Shown here piece after piece: positions 8,575-10,547 of a stretch of DNA of 10,547 nucleotides. Origin of the DNA: an uncultured Sphingomonadaceae bacterium. Lineage in GTDB: Bacteria; Pseudomonadota; Alphaproteobacteria; Sphingomonadales; Sphingomonadaceae. Made by a program: the position numbers and the translations under genes. Numbering within the stretch: position 1 is the first letter of the stretch; the number at the start of each line of letters is the position of its first letter. The stretch lies in NCBI GenBank assembly GCA_938016505.1, contig CALLWN010000199.1, forward strand, positions 1 through 10,547, written 5' to 3'. Under the pieces are notes generated by a model that had not been told where the DNA came from, did not search any database, and worked only from the letters and a program-made list of their open reading frames with translations.

Positions 8575-9006
8575 TCAGCCCTCCACCACTTCGAGGCCCA
8601 TCGAGCGGGCCGAGCCTTCGATCGTGCGCATCGCCATCTCGATGTCGTTGGCGTTCAGGTCCTTCATCTTGGCCTCGGCGATCTCGCGGATCTGGGCCCG
8701 GGTCACCTTGCCGACGGCGCCGCGGCCGGGGGTCTTGGAGCCGGACTTGAGGTTCGCGGCCTTCTTGAGGAAATAGCTCGCCGGGGGCGACTTGGTGACG
8801 AATGTGAAGCTCTTGTCGGCATAGACGGTGATGACCGTCGGGATGGGCATGCCCTTCTCGAGGCTGGCGGTTGCAGCGTTGAACTGCTTGCAGAACTCCA
8901 TGATGTTGACCTGGCGCTGGCCGAGCGCCGGGCCGATGGGCGGGCTGGGGGTCGCGCTGCCGGCGGCCACCTGCAGCTTCACGTAGCCGGTGATCTTCTT
9001 TGCCAT
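8575..9006 (-). CDS. rplK: Ribosomal protein L11
   Basis: This 143-residue protein binds the GTPase-associated region of 23S rRNA with L10. In other bacteria it is needed for RelA activation and thiostrepton action. The N-terminal proline-rich signature PPIGPALGQ lies at residues 22-30, followed by [14 protein letters not shown]. The C-terminal rRNA-binding domain covers about 75-143 and carries [24 protein letters not shown] lies 6 nt before the ATG. It is followed within 4 nt by rplA. Confidence 0.99.
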   Translation of the reverse strand: MAKKITGYVKLQVAAGSATPSPPIGPALGQRQVNIMEFCKQFNAATASLEKGMPIPTVITVYADKSFTFVTKSPPASYFLKKAANLKSGSKTPGRGAVGKVTRAQIREIAEAKMKDLNANDIEMAMRTIEGSARSMGLEVVEG

Positions 9007-9023
9007 CTTTCACTCCATTTCCC

Positions 9024-9050
9024 GGGCCCGGCCTCGAGGCGGACGGGCCC
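9024..9050 (-). repeat. Hairpin just upstream of rplK
   Basis: GGGCCCG (9024-9030) and CGGGCCC (9044-9050) form a 7-bp perfect stem around 13 bases that contain the palindrome GCCTCGAGGC. The stem ends about 7 nt before the rplK ribosome-binding site on the minus strand. L1 is known to bind the leader of rplK-rplA in E. coli. Position fits such a site, but no L1-binding consensus was recognised. Confidence 0.4.
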
Positions 9051-9112
9051 GCTGACTGGCGATCATGTGGTCCTGACGGCTCGGGGCTGGCCCCTTGCCT
9101 CCCACGGTTCGA

Positions 9113-9143
9113 GGCGCCCACCCGATCGCGGGTGGCAGGCGCC
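9113..9143 (-). repeat. Hairpin at the nusG stop codon
   Basis: Inner arms CCACCCG (9118-9124) and CGGGTGG (9129-9135) close a 4-base loop. Outer arms GGCGC (9113-9117) and GCGCC (9139-9143) extend the stem past a 3-base bulge. The outer arm begins at the last base of the nusG stop codon. No T-run follows on the minus strand, so an intrinsic terminator is not supported. It may slow transcription or protect the message end. Confidence 0.5.
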
Positions 9144-9682
9144 TATTTCGTCTTCTCGACCTGCTCGAAGTCGAGCTCGACCGGGGTGGCCCGGCCGAAG
9201 ATCGAGACGGAGACCTTCACGCGACCCTTCTCGAAATCGATTTCCTCGACGAGGCCGGTGAAGGACGCGAACGGGCCGTCGAGGACCTTGACCTGGTCCC
9301 CGATCTCGAAGCTGACCCGGCGGCGCGCCTTGGGGGCGGCGGCGGCGGCCTCGGCCCTGGTCGAGAGGATGCGGTTGGCCTCGGCCTCGGAGATGGGCTG
9401 GGGCTTGCCCGACGCGCCGAGGAAGCCGGTGACCTTGGGCGTGTTGCGCACCAGGTGGTAGACCTGATCGTTCATCTCGAGCTTGGCGAGGACATAACCG
9501 GGGAAGAACTTGCGGTCCGACTGGACCTTCCTGCCGCGGCGGACCTCGGTCACCTTCTCGGTCGGCACCTCGACGGCCTCGACGAGACGGTCGAGCCCCA
9601 TGCGCTGGGCCTCTGCCATGATGGCGTCGCGGACCTTGTTCTCGAAGCCGGAATAGGCGTGAATGATGTACCAGCGCGACAT
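9143..9682 (-). CDS. nusG: Transcription termination/antitermination factor NusG
   Basis: This 179-residue protein binds RNA polymerase, suppresses pausing and links it to Rho or to ribosomal protein S10. The NGN domain spans about 1-110, opening MSRWYIIHAYSGFENKVRDA and carrying the KFFPGYVLAKLEM core at residues 58-70. An Ala-rich linker lies at about 110-120. The KOW domain follows at 125-179 (GDQVKVLDGPFASFTGLVEE). The frame extends to an upstream ATG at 9721. The ATG at 9682 was preferred because the family begins there, GGAGG precedes it, and it lies one base after the secE stop, indicating coupled translation. Confidence 0.98.
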   Translation of the reverse strand: MSRWYIIHAYSGFENKVRDAIMAEAQRMGLDRLVEAVEVPTEKVTEVRRGRKVQSDRKFFPGYVLAKLEMNDQVYHLVRNTPKVTGFLGASGKPQPISEAEANRILSTRAEAAAAAPKARRRVSFEIGDQVKVLDGPFASFTGLVEEIDFEKGRVKVSVSIFGRATPVELDFEQVEKTK

Positions 9683-9683
9683 G

Positions 9684-9914
9684 TCAGGCGCCTCCGAGCG
9701 CGAGCAGGAACTTGACGGCACGGCCGAGCAGCTGGTCGACGCCGAGGAAGAACAGCGCGAGCAGCGACGTCATGATGAGGACGAGAATGGTTGTCTGCAC
9801 CGTCTCGCGGCGCGAGGGCCAGACCACCTTGGCGGTCTCGCTGCGGACCTGGCGCACGAACTCGCCCGGGGACACCCGGGGCCTGGAAGCCTTCTGGACT
9901 GCCTCGTCTGCCAT
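9684..9914 (-). CDS. secE: Preprotein translocase subunit SecE
   Basis: This 76-residue inner-membrane protein clamps SecY in the Sec translocon. It is the short single-span form usual outside Enterobacteria. The amphipathic segment with the SecE signature (ETAKVVWPSRRET) is at residues 26-38. One membrane helix follows at about 40-58 (TTILVLIMTSLLALFFLG). The ATG at 9914 has only a weak ribosome-binding site. It lies 120 nt downstream of tRNA-Trp and one base before nusG, the standard alphaproteobacterial order. Confidence 0.97.
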   Translation of the reverse strand: MADEAVQKASRPRVSPGEFVRQVRSETAKVVWPSRRETVQTTILVLIMTSLLALFFLGVDQLLGRAVKFLLALGGA

Positions 9915-10034
9915 GACTGCGCCACGATTCCCAACAGCATGACCCGGCCAAGGTGACCCTTGCGCCGGGCGATTTCAACCCGCCCTCCCCCGCCCTGCGC
10001 GCCGGCGCCTTCACTCCAGCGTCATGGCGGGCCC

Positions 10035-10110
10035 TGGCAGGAGTGGAGGGACTCGAACCCCCGGCCCTCGGTTTTGGAGACCGATGCTCTACCAGCTGAG
10101 CTACACTCCT
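10035..10110 (-). tRNA. tRNA-Trp (CCA anticodon), CCA end encoded
   Basis: The body is 73 nt plus an encoded CCA (10035-10037). The acceptor stem pairs AGGAGTG with CACTCCT and the discriminator base is G. The D arm is GCTC/GAGC. The anticodon stem TCGGT/ACCGA closes the loop CTCCAAA, with anticodon CCA at 10075-10077. The T arm carries TTCGAGT, and its stem has one G-U pair. It heads the secE-nusG unit and is probably processed from the same transcript. Confidence 0.98.
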
Positions 10111-10129
10111 GTGCGGAGCGGGAGCCGGC

Positions 10130-10158
10130 CCAATAGCGAAGGGGGGAAAGCGGCGCAA
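10130..10158 (-). promoter_or_regulatory. Candidate tRNA-Trp/secE/nusG promoter
   Basis: On the minus strand TTGCGC (10153-10158), a 17-nt spacer and TATTGG (10130-10135) lie about 20 nt upstream of the tRNA-Trp 5' end. The spacing suits a tRNA promoter and the hexamers are partial matches. This would be the promoter for tRNA-Trp and possibly for secE, nusG and downstream genes. Confidence 0.4.
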
Positions 10159-10196
10159 TGGCTTTGCGGGGCTTTCCGGCTGCGCGCGCGGCGCCG

Positions 10197-10225
10197 TTGA
10201 CAGGGCGGACCGGCTTGGGCATTGC
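10197..10225 (+). promoter_or_regulatory. Candidate tRNA-Tyr promoter
   Basis: A perfect -35, TTGACA (10197-10202), is followed by a 17-nt spacer and CATTGC (10220-10225). The predicted start is about 16 nt before the mature 5' end of tRNA-Tyr. It is divergent from the candidate tRNA-Trp promoter, with 38 nt between their -35 elements. Confidence 0.5.
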
Positions 10226-10247
10226 GCCCGCCTTCCGGGGCAGGGCC

Positions 10248-10333
10248 GGAGGGGTGGCCGAGCGGTCAAAGGCAGCAGACTGTAAATCTGCCGACGTCAG
10301 TCTACGTTGGTTCGAATCCAACCCCCTCCACCA
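10248..10333 (+). tRNA. tRNA-Tyr (GTA anticodon), CCA end encoded
   Basis: This class II tRNA has an 83-nt body plus encoded CCA (10331-10333). The acceptor stem pairs GGAGGGG with CCCCTCC and the discriminator base is A. The anticodon loop CTGTAAA carries GTA at 10282-10284. A long variable arm follows, as expected for bacterial tRNA-Tyr. The T arm is GTTGG-TTCGAAT-CCAAC. It is the only confident plus-strand gene in the window and diverges from tRNA-Trp. Confidence 0.98.
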
Positions 10334-10342
10334 TATTGTGGG

Positions 10343-10388
10343 CCGGCGCGGCAGGCAGCCGCCACACCAACCCTCCCCGCCGCGCCGG
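10343..10388 (+). terminator. GC-rich hairpin downstream of tRNA-Tyr
   Basis: CCGGCGCGGC (10343-10352) and GCCGCGCCGG (10379-10388) form a perfect 10-bp stem with a 26-nt loop, beginning 10 nt after the tRNA-Tyr CCA end. There is no T-run after it, so if it ends transcription it does so without the usual U-tract, perhaps with Rho. It could equally be a processing or structural element. Confidence 0.45.
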
Positions 10389-10423
10389 AGGAACGGGGCC
10401 AGCGCTGCGGGCAGCCGCCACAC
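10354..10423. repeat. 14-nt direct repeat pair
   Basis: GGCAGCCGCCACAC occurs at 10354-10367 and again at 10410-10423, with start positions 56 nt apart. The first copy lies in the loop of the hairpin after tRNA-Tyr. No insertion-sequence ends or integrase gene are visible nearby. The second copy shows no similarity to a tRNA 3' end, so an attachment-site duplication is not supported. Confidence 0.6.
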
Positions 10424-10547
10424 ATGCCCACCTCCATCCATTTAACAATTGTCAACTTTTCACAGTTTTCGCACTCGTGACGCGCGATGCGCGCGGGGGC
10501 AGCACGGGCGCGCGCCGGAACGCCGCCCGGGAGTCTGTCGGGAGGCT
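10424..10547. other. Non-coding right end with AT-rich near-palindrome
   Basis: No gene is supported here. The clear feature is an AT-rich patch at 10440-10470 in an otherwise very GC-rich region. It includes the near-palindrome TTAACAATTGTCAA (10442-10455) with the perfect 8-bp core ACAATTGT. Its minus strand reads TTGACA, a consensus -35, but no good -10 follows at normal spacing. A short CGCGC-GAT-GCGCG stem lies at 10481-10493. The patch may be an operator or promoter for a gene beyond the edge. Confidence 0.4.

Noticed and set aside
9683..9721. 13-residue N-terminal extension of NusG
   Set aside because: It overlaps the end of secE. The family begins at MSRWYIIHAY, and that ATG has a good ribosome-binding site.
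9960..10000. TTGAAA-17-CACCTT as a secE promoter
   Set aside because: The -10 is too far from any expected form, and tRNA-Trp upstream already has a better candidate promoter.
10418..10455. Minus-strand promoter based on TTGACA in the AT-rich patch
   Set aside because: The -35 is perfect, but no acceptable -10 occurs 15-18 nt downstream. A transcript would also run antisense through tRNA-Tyr.

Overview
The window is a conserved core locus from a high-GC alphaproteobacterium, most likely a sphingomonad (Sphingomonadales). This rests on the sphingomonad-like RpoB, SecE and NusG sequences, the tRNA-Trp/secE/nusG/rplK/rplA/rplJ/rplL/rpoB gene order, and a Sphingomonadales-style TonB-dependent receptor. 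Genus is not resolvable by eye. Almost everything is on the minus strand, so transcription runs from right to left; the exception is tRNA-Tyr.

From right to left: 10331-10547 is non-coding and holds a GC-rich hairpin, a 14-nt direct repeat and an AT-rich near-palindrome. tRNA-Tyr (plus strand) and tRNA-Trp (minus strand) diverge from a 137-nt spacer with a candidate promoter for each. Downstream of tRNA-Trp come secE and nusG (one base apart), then a structured 136-nt spacer, then rplK and rplA (4 bases apart). These encode the preprotein translocase subunit SecE, the elongation factor NusG, and ribosomal proteins L11 and L1.

The surprise is between rplA and rplJ. Where these genes are normally near neighbours, there is a complete 735-residue outer-membrane TonB-dependent receptor in the same orientation. 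It starts 104 nt after rplA with no visible promoter, and its ribosome-binding site lies in the arm of a perfect 10-bp inverted repeat. The ribosomal-protein series resumes after it with a candidate promoter (TTGACT-16-TAGGTG), a roughly 250-nt leader, rplJ (L10) and rplL (L7/L12). A 30-nt hairpin then separates rplL from a second candidate promoter (TTGACA-17-TAGGCA) that would give rpoB its own transcript. RpoB runs off the left edge with 1357 codons present, so only the last few tens of residues are missing.

Apart from the receptor, the gene content is ordinary translation and transcription machinery. I see no CRISPR array, insertion sequence, phage gene or defence gene. The points worth a second look are the receptor and the hairpins at its 5' end, the internal promoters and hairpins that divide the ribosomal/RNA polymerase cluster, and the structured DNA beyond tRNA-Tyr. 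Promoter and hairpin calls are by eye and untested.
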